DNA of 64,000 bases from NCBI RefSeq assembly GCF_900240945.1, contig NZ_OESG01000014.1, forward strand, positions 554,923-618,922. The letters run 5' to 3'. The stretch is from Mycobacterium sp. 3519A. Lineage in GTDB: Bacteria > Actinomycetota > Actinomycetes > Mycobacteriales > Mycobacteriaceae. This document shows positions 1 through 8,766 of this stretch, piece by piece. Under the pieces are notes generated by a model. That model ran no database searches. It worked only from the letters and a program-made list of their open reading frames with translations, and was not told the origin of the DNA. The first letter of the stretch is position 1. Every line of letters starts with the position of its first letter. The translations under genes were made by a program, and so were the position numbers.

Positions 1-1233
1 CTGCAGTTGCGCGTCGGACATCGGGTTGTCGGGCGTGCCGAGGTTGTGCGCGACGTGGCGCTGCAGCGTGCGACCGTCGCGCAACGCCACCACCACCAAC
101 GCCGAATCCTTGGTCTGTTCGGGGTCGACGTGGACGTGGATCCGCTCACGCAGTGGCACCAGCGCCGGGTCGGCGACGCGTTCGTCGGTGAACTGCTCGA
201 GCAGTGCCGCGCCGTCAGCGAGCGCGACCGCGAGCACGTGGTAGATGCTGAACTTGCCTTCCAGGCCCGTGCGCGGCTCGGTGAGCCCGGTCGTCGTCTT
301 CACGTAGTCGTGGACGTAGGCGTCGACCGATGCGACGTCGGCGGCGGTCAGCCCGTACTCGGAGCGCAATTCGAGCAGCGCCTGGGCGGGCGGATGGGTC
401 AGCGAGCCGCACGCGTACGGCTTGAAGCCGTCGCGGGGCAGATACCAAGTTTCACCGATGCCCTCGACCGCCCGCTCGGGCACCGGATCCGGCGAGAACA
501 GATGCAGAAATCCGCGATGCCCCTCGATCGGCACGGTGCTCGATGTGAAGCCGTCGCGGGCGAGGAAACCCGACAGCAGTCCGTCGGAGGCGGCCTTGCC
601 GGCGTGTAACGACTTGCCCATCGAGCCGTAGACCACCTTCATCCCTGCCGACTGCGTGGCGCCGGTGCCCATGGCGGCGAGCGTCTGTTCCGGCGGCAGG
701 CCAAGCACTCGCGCAGTGGCCGCCGCGGCGCCGATGTGTCCCACCGTCCCCGTCACGTGCCACCCGACGTCGTAGTGGCCGGGTCCGGCAGCCACCGCAA
801 CGCGGGTCTGCACCTCGAAGCCGGCAACGAACGCTTCGGCAGCCAGCTTGCCTGTCACCGGGACCAGTTCGGCCGCCGCCGCGATCGCCGGCCACAGCGG
901 GGCACTGCCGTGGATGGTGGTGCGGTCCGGGTTGAACGTGTCGTCGAAGTCGAGCACGTGCGCGGCGATCCCGTTGGCGAGCGCGGCCTGCCCGGCCGCC
1001 GCGCGCTCCGCGGTGCCCACGATGCCAGCGGCCCGCGAGCCGTCGGGATCCATCGTCCGGATCGCGGCGCGGACCCGGGCGCTCTCCGGCGCCACCGCGC
1101 CTGCAATGGTGCAGCCGAGCCAGTCGACAAGACACCGCACGGCCTGGTGCACGACGTCATCGGGGAGGGACTCGACCCGCACACCGGACGCGAAGGAGGC
1201 CAGTGCGCCGCTGACAGAGGACTGATCGCTCAC
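1..1233 (-). CDS. MmgE/PrpD family protein, partial (C-terminus beyond window edge)
   Basis: This frame is open for 411 codons from a GTG at 1233 to the window edge. The two complete paralogues nearby have about 455 residues, so roughly 40 C-terminal residues are missing. MmgE/PrpD enzymes include 2-methylcitrate dehydratase and cis-aconitate decarboxylase, and they act on carboxylic acids in the cytoplasm. Visible family signatures are an N-terminal LVDWLGCTIAG, a central GKSLHAGKAASDG and a late NPMSDAQLQ. The gene is divergent from a second paralogue at 1284, and the 50 bp between them hold an IclR-type palindrome. The exact substrate cannot be read from the sequence. Confidence 0.88.
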   Translation of the reverse strand, partial: MSDQSSVSGALASFASGVRVESLPDDVVHQAVRCLVDWLGCTIAGAVAPESARVRAAIRTMDPDGSRAAGIVGTAERAAAGQAALANGIAAHVLDFDDTFNPDRTTIHGSAPLWPAIAAAAELVPVTGKLAAEAFVAGFEVQTRVAVAAGPGHYDVGWHVTGTVGHIGAAAATARVLGLPPEQTLAAMGTGATQSAGMKVVYGSMGKSLHAGKAASDGLLSGFLARDGFTSSTVPIEGHRGFLHLFSPDPVPERAVEGIGETWYLPRDGFKPYACGSLTHPPAQALLELRSEYGLTAADVASVDAYVHDYVKTTTGLTEPRTGLEGKFSIYHVLAVALADGAALLEQFTDERVADPALVPLRERIHVHVDPEQTKDSALVVVALRDGRTLQRHVAHNLGTPDNPMSDAQLQ

Positions 1234-1244
1234 CGAGAGACTCC

Positions 1245-1281
1245 AGTCTGTATCACGGAAAGAAATTCTGTTATACAGACT
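1245..1281. promoter_or_regulatory. Candidate IclR operator between divergent prpD-like genes
   Basis: A 37-bp imperfect palindrome has perfect outer arms AGTCTGTAT (1245-1253) and ATACAGACT (1273-1281). At its centre is CGGAA-N5-TTCTG (1256-1270). The same NGGAA-N5-TTCTG core occurs upstream of the transporter operon (7835) and the VOC gene (10383). It fills nearly all of the 50-bp divergent promoter, so a bound regulator could control both genes. Assignment to the IclR protein at 7963 is inference. Confidence 0.6.
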
Positions 1282-1283
1282 AC

Positions 1284-2663
1284 ATGGCATCTGACTCGGG
1301 AAGCTATGACGATCGCACTTCTGTCGAGACACGTACGCTGCTCGACTTCGTCTGCCACACCAGTGCCGCGGAGATCCCCGCCGAGGTGCTACACGAGAGC
1401 GCCAGATGCCTGCTCGACCATGTCGGTCTTGCCGTCGCGGGCGCGCAGGAGCCTGCCGCGCGGATCGTCCGCGAGCAGTGCGCCGTGCTCGGCGGCGAGC
1501 AGCAGGCCCTTGCGCTCGGCACCACCGAGCGACTGCGCGTCACCGATGCCGCGTTGGCCAATGGGATCGCCTGCCACGCTTTGGATTTCGACGACACGCA
1601 CGTCCCGACGATCCTGCATCCGACCACCCCGCTCTACGCCGCGGGCACGCCGCTGGCGCAGTGGCGTGCTACGAGCGGTGTCGATCTGCTGGCCGCGCAC
1701 GCGCTGGGCTACGAACTCGCGGCCAGGGCCAGCAACGCGCTGTATCCCGAGCACTACGACGCCGGTTGGCACATGACGGGCACCACCGGCGCGCTTGCCG
1801 CCGCGACCGTCGCGATCAGGCTGCTCGGTCTCACCGGTATCGCGGCCACCCATTGCCTGAGCATCGCCGCGACACAGGCCGCAGGCCATCGCGAGCAGTT
1901 CGGCACCATGACCAAACCGTTCCACGCCGGCCACGCCGCGGCGTCGGGTGTCTGGGCCGGCCTGCTCGCCGCGGGCGGGTTCACCGGGGCGCCCGACCCG
2001 CTGCAGGGCCGCCGCGGCATGTTCGCGGTGATGTCGTCGGCCAGCAGTGCCAACGATCTGGTCGACAGACTCGGGCAACGGTGGCAGATCTTCGACAACG
2101 GAGTGAAACCGTACGCATGCGGAGTGGTGATCCACCCGGCCATCGACGCGGTGCGCGACCTCGCCGTCCGCCGCGGGCTTGCCCCGGACGCCATCGAGAA
2201 GATCCGGCTGCGGGTGCACCCGCTGGTGCTTGAGCTGACCGGAAAGACCGATCCCCGAACGGGTTTGGAGGGCAAGTTCTCGGTGACGTTCGCCTGTTCG
2301 ATCGCGCTGCTGGACGGCCGTGCTGGCGAAGCCGAGTTCTCCGACTCCGCCGTGGTGCGACCCGACGTCCGCGATCTGATGGCACGCATCGAGGTGGTGC
2401 CCGACGCCGACGTCCCGCATACCCAGGCCGGCGCGACCGCGCTCACCGACGACGGCAACAGCGTGGACACCTGGGTCGACCATGCCCGTGGCACACCGGG
2501 CAATCGACTCTCCGACGACGAACTGCGGGACAAATTCCACGGTCTTGCTGACGGGGTCCTCGGCCGCGAGCGGGCAAATCAATTGGCGGAGGCCGTGTTC
2601 GGGCTTGCCGATGGCGGCGGTGTCGACGCGATGGTCGAACTCACCACACCGCTGGCGCGCTGA
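1284..2663 (+). CDS. MmgE/PrpD family protein
   Basis: This 459-residue protein has the full family length. Family signatures are LLDHVGLAVAG near residue 45, ALDFDDTHVPTILHP near residue 95, TKPFHAGHAAASGVWAG in the middle, KPYACGVVIHPAID, GLEGKFSVTFACSIALLDG and a C-terminal NRLSDDELRDKF. Relatives dehydrate or decarboxylate small polycarboxylic acids (2-methylcitrate, cis-aconitate), so a related cytoplasmic reaction is likely. The ATG at 1284 is only 3 bp from the candidate operator, suggesting a very short or absent leader. Its 3' end overlaps the convergent short-chain dehydrogenase gene by 23 bp. It is one of three divergent paralogues within 4.7 kb. Confidence 0.9.
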   Translation: MASDSGSYDDRTSVETRTLLDFVCHTSAAEIPAEVLHESARCLLDHVGLAVAGAQEPAARIVREQCAVLGGEQQALALGTTERLRVTDAALANGIACHALDFDDTHVPTILHPTTPLYAAGTPLAQWRATSGVDLLAAHALGYELAARASNALYPEHYDAGWHMTGTTGALAAATVAIRLLGLTGIAATHCLSIAATQAAGHREQFGTMTKPFHAGHAAASGVWAGLLAAGGFTGAPDPLQGRRGMFAVMSSASSANDLVDRLGQRWQIFDNGVKPYACGVVIHPAIDAVRDLAVRRGLAPDAIEKIRLRVHPLVLELTGKTDPRTGLEGKFSVTFACSIALLDGRAGEAEFSDSAVVRPDVRDLMARIEVVPDADVPHTQAGATALTDDGNSVDTWVDHARGTPGNRLSDDELRDKFHGLADGVLGRERANQLAEAVFGLADGGGVDAMVELTTPLAR

Positions 2664-3339
2664 CGACTGAACCGTCGCAGTCGACGCGGACCACCGTCCC
2701 GGTGACCTCCGCGGCGTTCACAAACGCCAACCACGCGACCTGAGAAGCGATTTCGGCTCTGCACCGAAACTGATGGTCCTCGGTGACATCCCCTTCTATG
2801 CCGGGGGACACCGCGTTGACCGCGACCCCGTCGTCTCGAAGCGCCGCGGCGAGTGCGAGCGTCATGCCGAGCAGGCCGTGCTTGGCCGCGGACAGGTGCA
2901 CACGCTCCGGGTCGCCTGCCAACGCATTGCGCCCGAGGATGTTGATGATGCGTCCGCCGGGGATGAGTGCGGGCAGCGCGTGGCGGACACAGCGGAACGC
3001 GCCGTCGAGGGTGACCGAGCGGACCTGGTACCAGTCGTCCTCGCTGATGTTCTGTACGCGCTGCCGGGGTCGGTACGACGCGTTGTTGACAAGTACCCGC
3101 AGCCTGCCGCGTTCGGCGATGACGTCGTACATCCGCCGCACCGCCGACGGATCGGTGACGTTGGCGGTGACCGAGAACGCGCGACCGCCGCCCGCCCGGA
3201 TCGCCGCCGCCACCGCGTCGGCCTCCTCGGTGCGCGCCCTGGTGTTCACCGCCACCGTAAGCCCTTCGCGGGCAAGGCGTTCGGCGATCACTGCGCCGAG
3301 GCCACTGCCCGCTCCGGTGACGAGGGCGATGTCATCCAT
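2641..3339 (-). CDS. Short-chain dehydrogenase/reductase-like protein lacking catalytic Ser and Tyr
   Basis: This 232-residue protein has a Rossmann fold of the SDR family, with the cofactor-binding TGAGSGLG at residues 9-16 and NNAS in the middle. The usual catalytic YxxxK reads LSAAK, so the Tyr is Leu. The Ser normally 13 residues before it is Gly (in INILGRNA). The Lys is kept. The protein is therefore probably not a classical oxidoreductase; it may bind NAD(P)(H) or use other chemistry. The gene is last in the operon tctB-tctA-tctC-prpD-SDR and overlaps the prpD-like gene by 8 bp, which implies translational coupling. Confidence 0.85.
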   Translation of the reverse strand: MDDIALVTGAGSGLGAVIAERLAREGLTVAVNTRARTEEADAVAAAIRAGGGRAFSVTANVTDPSAVRRMYDVIAERGRLRVLVNNASYRPRQRVQNISEDDWYQVRSVTLDGAFRCVRHALPALIPGGRIINILGRNALAGDPERVHLSAAKHGLLGMTLALAAALRDDGVAVNAVSPGIEGDVTEDHQFRCRAEIASQVAWLAFVNAAEVTGTVVRVDCDGSVVSAPAVW

Positions 3340-4690
3340 CTTCTGGCACCGTCTGTTTCAGCAGTACCGAGACGTCGTCGAGTTCGTCGACGTGCCAGCA
3401 GTCGGCCAGCAGTCGTTCGGCGCGCTGCGCGCCGAGCACCGGCGTGACCAGTTCGCGGAACTTGGCGGACAGTTCGTCGTCGCTGAGCGGCGCCGCGGCC
3501 GTGCCGCGGTTACCGCGCACCTCGGTGGCCAATGTGCGTCCCGACGCCAGCGTGATCTCGACATCGGCGTCCTGCTTGCCGATCGCGGGGTCGGAGACGA
3601 CCTTCACCCGATCTCGGAGGTCGACCACGTCGGGCCGCGCCAATATCTCGGCCGCCAATTCGTCGTTGCCGAGCCTGCGGAACACCACCGCCGCCGCCGC
3701 GCAGTGCCGCAGGCTGAACTTGGCCTGCATCGGGGTGGCCGGCTGCGGCAGATCGGTGAACCGCGCCGCAGGCGGCGAGACACGCACGTTGATGACGTTG
3801 ACATCGTCTGCGGCGACGTCGTTTTCGGTGATCAGCGCGAGCACGCCGTCGACCATCGGGTGGGTCAGCGACCCGCTCGGGTAGAGCTTGTGCCCGTTGC
3901 TGGTCAGATTCCAGCTCTCGCCGAGTTGCGCGGTGATCTTCTCGGGGGCCGGCGCGGCGCTCATCACCGCGAGGTAGCCGAAATCCCCTTCGAGCACCTT
4001 AGGGCTGGCAGTGAGCTGATGCTCGGCCAAGGTGGCCGCGAGCACGCCGTCCATCGCGGCCTTACCGGGATGCATGCTCTTCAGGTCGCTGCCCGCCATG
4101 ATCCGCAGACCTGCGGCCTGGGTGGCGCCCGCGGCCATCGCGTGCTCGATCTGCTCAACGTTGCAGCCCATCGTGCGCGCCGCGGCGGCGGCCGACCCGA
4201 CGTGCCCCGAGGTCCCTGTCACATGCCAGCCCGCGTCGTAGTGCGTCTGGCCCGCCGCGTGCGCCACCCGGGTCTCCACCTCGAAGCCGAGCGCGAAACT
4301 GGTCAGCGCGTCGAGGCCGCTGACAGGCCGGTCGTCGGCGACGGCCAGGATCGCAGGCCACACCGAGCAACTGCCGTGCACGGTGGTGCCCGGTGGGTTG
4401 TACACGTCGTCGAGGTCGAGCACATGGGAGGCGAACGCGTTGAGGAACGCGGCGAACGGTGGCGACACCCGCATGCGGGTGCCGACAACCGTTGCGCTTC
4501 CGCCCTTTTCAGCAGCCGCGATGGCATCGCGTGCCCGCCGGGTGGCGTCGTCAGCCGATCCCGCGACCGTCACGCCGATGTGGTCGACCAGTGCGCGGCG
4601 CGCAGCGTGCATGACGGCGTCGGGGATCTGTCCGGGTTGCTGCTGGGCGACGAACGCCGCAAGGGCAGATGTGGGACCGCTGTTGGTCAC
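3332..4690 (-). CDS. MmgE/PrpD family protein in transporter operon
   Basis: This 452-residue protein is the third MmgE/PrpD paralogue. It shows LVDHIGVTVAG near residue 35, VLDLDDVYNPPGTTVHG near residue 90, SMHPGKAAMDGVLAA, HKLYPSGSLTHPMVDG and a C-terminal PLSDDELSAKF. The start is a GTG whose GTGA overlaps the stop of the solute-binding protein gene upstream. It therefore belongs to the same operon as the TctABC transporter and probably acts on the imported acid or a product of it. The family catalyses dehydration or isomerisation of polycarboxylates. The specific substrate is unknown. Confidence 0.9.
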   Translation of the reverse strand: MTNSGPTSALAAFVAQQQPGQIPDAVMHAARRALVDHIGVTVAGSADDATRRARDAIAAAEKGGSATVVGTRMRVSPPFAAFLNAFASHVLDLDDVYNPPGTTVHGSCSVWPAILAVADDRPVSGLDALTSFALGFEVETRVAHAAGQTHYDAGWHVTGTSGHVGSAAAAARTMGCNVEQIEHAMAAGATQAAGLRIMAGSDLKSMHPGKAAMDGVLAATLAEHQLTASPKVLEGDFGYLAVMSAAPAPEKITAQLGESWNLTSNGHKLYPSGSLTHPMVDGVLALITENDVAADDVNVINVRVSPPAARFTDLPQPATPMQAKFSLRHCAAAAVVFRRLGNDELAAEILARPDVVDLRDRVKVVSDPAIGKQDADVEITLASGRTLATEVRGNRGTAAAPLSDDELSAKFRELVTPVLGAQRAERLLADCWHVDELDDVSVLLKQTVPEDG

Positions 4691-5682
4691 TGATCCTTCC
4701 TCAGGCCGAGTCCCTGCAGCAGTCCGCCGACGATGTCGGTCTGCTCCTTCAGATACGCCTCGAACTTGTCGTCCTGGAGGTTCTGCGTCACCAGGCCGTC
4801 TTCCTTGATGAGGTTCTTCCAGTCGTCGGTCTCGACCATCTTCGTCAGGTCGTCCTGGAACTTCTGCACCGCATCCGCAGGCATATCGGGTGCACCCATC
4901 ACGGCGCGGAACTGCACGGGCACCTTCGCGGTGTCGATGCCCTGCTCGGCCGTGGTGGTGACATCGGGGAAGGCGTCCAGGCGCTTGTCACCGATCACGG
5001 CGATCACCTTCAGTTGCCCCGCCTTCACCTGCTCGGCGACGTCGGATGCGCTGCCCAGCATGATGTTGGCGTCGTTGCGCAGCAGCGCGGTGATGCGCGA
5101 TCCGGTGTCCTCGAAGGACAGGAACTTCCACTTGGCGCCGAGGCCGTCCTGCAGCACCAACCGGGTCAGCGCGTCGTTGGCGGTGCTGGAACCGCCCGCC
5201 TGGACCAGCGTGTCCGGGGCTTTCTTGGCGGCGGCGACGAAGTCGGCGAACGTGTTGAACGGCGACTTGGCGTTGGTCACCACGACCTGAGGTTCGGTCG
5301 CCACCAACGAAATCGGGGTCAGCTGGGCCAGGCTGACCTTCGCGTTCGCGACGGTCATCGGGGTGGCCAGCCACGTCGGCGTCACCTGTGCGATCAGCCC
5401 GGCGTTGCCCTTGTGGTCGACCATGTACGACATCGCGCCGATCGAGTCGCCGGCGGGGACGTTGCGCACCGGCCAGTTGGTGTCGATGATCTTGTTCTCG
5501 TACATCACCTTGATCATCTGCCTGGTGAAGACGTCACTGCCACCGCCGACGGCGTTGTGCGTGACGACCTCGACGGGGCCGGACTTGCCGCCGCCACCAC
5601 CGCCCGAGCTGCCGCATGCGGCAAGGGCGACCAGCGACAGCGCCGCGATGAGCACGGTCAGTAGCTGCCTGATTCGGATCAT
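4687..5682 (-). CDS. TctC-type tripartite tricarboxylate transporter substrate-binding lipoprotein
   Basis: This 331-residue protein starts at the ATG at 5682, chosen because GAAGAAGGGA lies just upstream and a signal peptide follows directly; an earlier in-frame start would add 14 charged residues. A lipobox LAAC puts the lipidated Cys at residue 23, followed by a Gly-rich linker. The rest matches the TctC (BugT) fold, with PAGDSIGAMSYMV early and VVVTNAKSPFNTFADFV in the middle. It should capture a carboxylate outside the membrane and pass it to TctA/TctB. It is encoded 34 bp after tctA and overlaps the prpD-like gene by 4 bp. Confidence 0.9.
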   Translation of the reverse strand: MIRIRQLLTVLIAALSLVALAACGSSGGGGGGKSGPVEVVTHNAVGGGSDVFTRQMIKVMYENKIIDTNWPVRNVPAGDSIGAMSYMVDHKGNAGLIAQVTPTWLATPMTVANAKVSLAQLTPISLVATEPQVVVTNAKSPFNTFADFVAAAKKAPDTLVQAGGSSTANDALTRLVLQDGLGAKWKFLSFEDTGSRITALLRNDANIMLGSASDVAEQVKAGQLKVIAVIGDKRLDAFPDVTTTAEQGIDTAKVPVQFRAVMGAPDMPADAVQKFQDDLTKMVETDDWKNLIKEDGLVTQNLQDDKFEAYLKEQTDIVGGLLQGLGLRKDQ

Positions 5683-5716
5683 GTCCGTTCCCTTCTTCGA
5701 GGACTCGCGAATTGAC

Positions 5717-7228
5717 TTACGCATCGATCTCCACCACCTGATCTCGAACCTTGCGACCGCGGCCGAATGCCAGCACCACCAGCAACACGACGGCCAGGCC
5801 GATCAACGTCGCCGAGATGGGCCGCTCGAGGTAGATGACCGGGCTGTTGTTCGACAGCAGCAGGGACTGCCGGATCGCGTTTTCGGCGATCGGTCCGAGC
5901 ACGAAGGCGAGAACCAAAGGGGCAGGCGGGATGTCGAGTTTGCGCATGACATAGCCGAGCAGCCCGAAGACCACCAGCATGCCGACGTCGAAGATCGAGA
6001 AGTTGACGCTGTACACGCCGACGACCGAGATCAGCAGGATCGCGGGGTAGAGCACCTTGTACGGCGTGTTCAACAGCTTGGCGAAGAACGGCACCATCGG
6101 CAGGTTCATCACCAGCAGGGCGATGTTGCCCAGGTACATGCTGGCGATGATCGGCCACACCACGTCGGCGTGTTCGTGGAACAGCAGCGGGCCGGGGTTC
6201 AGCCCGTAGAGCACCAACGCGCCGAGAAGCACTGCGCCCGTGCCGGATCCGGGGATACCCATGGTCAGCAGCGGCACCATCGCACCGCCCGTTTCCGAGT
6301 TGTTCGCGGCCTCTGGCGCTGCGACACCCTCGATCGAGCCCTTGCCGAACTCCTCCGGCGTCTTCGACGTCTTCTTGGCGATGATGTAGGACACGAACGA
6401 CGCGACCGTCGAACCCGCACCGGGCAGGATGCCGATCAGGAACCCGACGACGCCGCCCTGCAGCATGGCAGGAGTCGACTTCTTGATGTCCTGCCGGGAC
6501 GGCAGCAGTTCACGGAACTTGCTTGGCACCTTGAACAGTTGCTTCTCGGTCTTGTCCTCGATGTTGATCAGCACCTCGCCGACGGCGAAGATGCCGACGG
6601 ACAGCGCGATGAACTCGATGCCGCCGGCCAGTTCGATCTGGTCGCCGGTGAACCGTTGTGCGCCGGAGAACAGGTCGGTGCCGATGGTGGACAGGAACAG
6701 GCCGATGAACATCGCGATGAAGCCTTTGAGCATCGAGTCGCCGGCCAACATGATGACCAACAGGAGCGCGAACACCATCAGCGCCGAGTACTCCGGCGGA
6801 CCGAAGTTGACTGCGACGTCGGCCGCGACCGGAGCGAGGAAGGTCAAGCCGATCACGCCGATGGTGCCCGCGACGAAGGACCCGATGGCCGCGATGCCGA
6901 GGGCCTTTCCCGCCCTGCCCTGTTTGGCCATCTCGTAGCCGTCGATACACGTGACGACGGATGAGGACTCACCGGGGATGTTCAACAGGATCGAGGTGGT
7001 CGACCCGCCGTATTTCGCGCCGTAGTAGATGCCGGCCATCATGATCAGGCCGGTCGCGGGATCGAATCCGGTGGCCAGCGGCAGCAGGATTGCGATGGTC
7101 GCGGGCGGGCCGAGGCCGGGCAGGATGCCGACGAGCGTGCCGAGTAGGCAACCGACGAGCAACCACAACAGGTTGGTCGGCGTGATCGCCGCCTGAAGAC
7201 CGTGCAGCAGGCCTTCGACCGCGTTCAC
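5717..7228 (-). CDS. TctA-type large transmembrane subunit of tripartite tricarboxylate transporter
   Basis: This 503-residue protein has about 12 hydrophobic segments and the glycine-rich TctA signatures: [17 protein letters not shown] near residue 40, [19 protein letters not shown] near residue 70, and the repeat copy [16 protein letters not shown] near residue 265. TctA is the ion-coupled permease that moves the substrate handed over by TctC. The start is a GTG at 7228 preceded by GGAG. The gene follows tctB by 19 bp and precedes tctC, which is a common order for these operons. Confidence 0.93.
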   Translation of the reverse strand: MNAVEGLLHGLQAAITPTNLLWLLVGCLLGTLVGILPGLGPPATIAILLPLATGFDPATGLIMMAGIYYGAKYGGSTTSILLNIPGESSSVVTCIDGYEMAKQGRAGKALGIAAIGSFVAGTIGVIGLTFLAPVAADVAVNFGPPEYSALMVFALLLVIMLAGDSMLKGFIAMFIGLFLSTIGTDLFSGAQRFTGDQIELAGGIEFIALSVGIFAVGEVLINIEDKTEKQLFKVPSKFRELLPSRQDIKKSTPAMLQGGVVGFLIGILPGAGSTVASFVSYIIAKKTSKTPEEFGKGSIEGVAAPEAANNSETGGAMVPLLTMGIPGSGTGAVLLGALVLYGLNPGPLLFHEHADVVWPIIASMYLGNIALLVMNLPMVPFFAKLLNTPYKVLYPAILLISVVGVYSVNFSIFDVGMLVVFGLLGYVMRKLDIPPAPLVLAFVLGPIAENAIRQSLLLSNNSPVIYLERPISATLIGLAVVLLVVLAFGRGRKVRDQVVEIDA

Positions 7229-7247
7229 CGGTCAGCTCCGAAGTTGT

Positions 7248-7805
7248 TCAGTACCACAGGGTTCCTCCAGGCAGTTGCACCTCGAGCAAGGTGTCGAAAA
7301 GGAAGTACATGGCAGGCGGCAACAGCAGCAGCGTGATGATCAGCGGAATCGATCGAATCCGTTCGACGACGATCACCAGCAGCACCAGCACCTCACCCGC
7401 CACCAGGAAGCCCAGCGGCTCGATCAGGAACGCGCAGATTGCCAGCGCCAGCCACACCAGCAGGGCGCGGCCAAATCCCTTGAGAGACAAGGACAGCGTG
7501 GGCGCCTCTCCGCTGCGCGCCTTCGGGCCGAACAGCCACACCGCGGACAGGGCCAACCCCAGCCCGATCAGACACGTGGTGAGCAGGACCGGGAGGTAGC
7601 CCGGCCCGGGTTCGTTGTTCGCACCGCGGAACTCCAATTCGGTGCGACTCTTGTAGAGCAGCCAGGCTCCGACGCCCGCGATGACAAGGCCGAGTACCAC
7701 ATGGACCAGGCGGGTGCGCCGGGCCTCGCGGTCGTGGACGCTGTCATCGGGAGGGCTCGGCTCCGGCGAGAGCTGTTCGGCGGGCCGAACGATCTCCTTC
7801 TCCAT
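7248..7805 (-). CDS. TctB-type small transmembrane subunit of tripartite tricarboxylate transporter
   Basis: This 185-residue protein has a hydrophilic N-terminus of about 30 residues and four hydrophobic segments, fitting the small TctB family. LVHVVLGLVIAGVGAWLLY is the first segment, and GYLPVLLTTCLIGLGLALS and an Ile/Leu-rich C-terminal pair follow. TctB is poorly conserved, so the call leans on its place directly upstream of tctA. It is the first gene of the five-gene operon, with AAGAGG upstream of the ATG. A candidate IclR site lies 30 bp upstream, so the whole operon is probably controlled there. Confidence 0.85.
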   Translation of the reverse strand: MEKEIVRPAEQLSPEPSPPDDSVHDREARRTRLVHVVLGLVIAGVGAWLLYKSRTELEFRGANNEPGPGYLPVLLTTCLIGLGLALSAVWLFGPKARSGEAPTLSLSLKGFGRALLVWLALAICAFLIEPLGFLVAGEVLVLLVIVVERIRSIPLIITLLLLPPAMYFLFDTLLEVQLPGGTLWY

Positions 7806-7834
7806 GCAGACCTCTTTGTCGGATGTCTTGTACG

Positions 7835-7849
7835 CGGAAAGAACTTCTG
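7835..7849. promoter_or_regulatory. Candidate IclR operator upstream of the transporter operon
   Basis: CGGAA-N5-TTCTG is identical to the core of the site at 1256-1270 at every position except one spacer base. It lies 30 bp upstream of tctB and 114 bp upstream of the divergent iclR gene, so it could serve both operon control and autoregulation. Confidence 0.55.
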
Positions 7850-7950
7850 CTGTGAGAAAACTTAGGAGGGTCTGTCCACTGTGTCAAGCATCACTTTCAG
7901 CCCACCACAAGGGAGATGTTGCATGCCCGACCTCGGGTGCCGAGCGACTG

Positions 7951-7956
7951 TACGAT
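7951..7956 (+). promoter_or_regulatory. Putative -10 element of a leaderless iclR transcript
   Basis: TACGAT is a good mycobacterial -10 hexamer. It ends 6 bases before the ATG at 7963, so transcription starting the usual 6-7 bases downstream would begin at or next to the start codon. No Shine-Dalgarno sequence is seen in the short gap. Leaderless transcripts are common in mycobacteria; here it is inference. Confidence 0.4.
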
Positions 7957-7962
7957 TCTTCT

Positions 7963-8766
7963 ATGCAGAAGACGCGACCGGAGAGCGAAACCGGCCCCGC
8001 CTACCCGATCGCTTCGGTCAACAACGCGCTGTTGTTGCTGCTGTTGTTCCGAGAGCAGCCACGGGTCCGGCTTACCGACGCATGCAAGTACCTGGGGGTG
8101 GCGCATTCGACGGCCCACCGCCTGCTCGCCATGTTGGCGCACCACGGCTTTGTGCAGCAGGAACCGGTCACCCGGGCGTATGTCGCGGGTCCGGCGCTGG
8201 TGGAGGTCGGACTGGCGGTGGTGGGCTCGCTCGACGTCCGCGAGCAGGCGAGGCCCGCCATGGAGGAGCTTGCCGCGGAGACCGGCGAGACCGTGCACCT
8301 CGGTGCGCTCGAAGGAAACCAGGTCCGCTACGTCGACGGGGTCGAGTCCGAACGCGCGCTGCGGGTGGTCGCACGGACCGGAACGCTGGCGCCCGCGCAT
8401 TGCACCTCGCTGGGCAAGGCTCTGCTGGCCCAGTTGACCGATGAGCAGGTGTGCCGGTTGTACCCGACGTCGGCCGAACCATTCCCGGCCCGCACGGACA
8501 AGTCGATTACCAGCCAGGCCAAGTTGTTGAAGGAGTTGGCGAAGGCCAGGATGCGCGGCTATGCCGTCAACTCGGGCGAGACCGAGGAGGATGTGGGCTC
8601 GGTGGCCGTCGCGTTTCGCGACTTCGCGGGCCGGCCTGCCGCCATCGCCGTGGCGGCGCCGACGAGTCGGCTTACCGCGCAACGCGTTTCACGCATCGGC
8701 GAGCTGATGATCGACACGATCTCGCGGACGCCGATGTCGCCGGGTGCTCAGGCGCCTGCGGACTGA
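7963..8766 (+). CDS. IclR family transcriptional regulator
   Basis: This 267-residue protein has the usual IclR layout. An N-terminal winged helix-turn-helix (about residues 15-75, with VRLTDACKYLGVAHSTAHRL) is followed by an effector-binding domain (residues 90-255). The effector domain carries GETVHLGALEGNQVRYVDGVES and the family motif LPAHCTSLGKALLA (here LAPAHCTSLGKALLA). The ATG at 7963 is chosen because the HTH begins shortly after and earlier in-frame starts would add about 94 unlike residues. It is divergent from tctB and convergent with an MFS gene, overlapping it by 19 bp. It probably controls the local prpD, transporter and VOC-MFS promoters in response to the acid or an intermediate. 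Confidence 0.92.
   Translation: MQKTRPESETGPAYPIASVNNALLLLLLFREQPRVRLTDACKYLGVAHSTAHRLLAMLAHHGFVQQEPVTRAYVAGPALVEVGLAVVGSLDVREQARPAMEELAAETGETVHLGALEGNQVRYVDGVESERALRVVARTGTLAPAHCTSLGKALLAQLTDEQVCRLYPTSAEPFPARTDKSITSQAKLLKELAKARMRGYAVNSGETEEDVGSVAVAFRDFAGRPAAIAVAAPTSRLTAQRVSRIGELMIDTISRTPMSPGAQAPAD

Noticed and set aside
5683..5724. Earlier start for the TctC gene
   Set aside because: It would place 14 charged residues before the signal peptide; the internal ATG has a good ribosome site.
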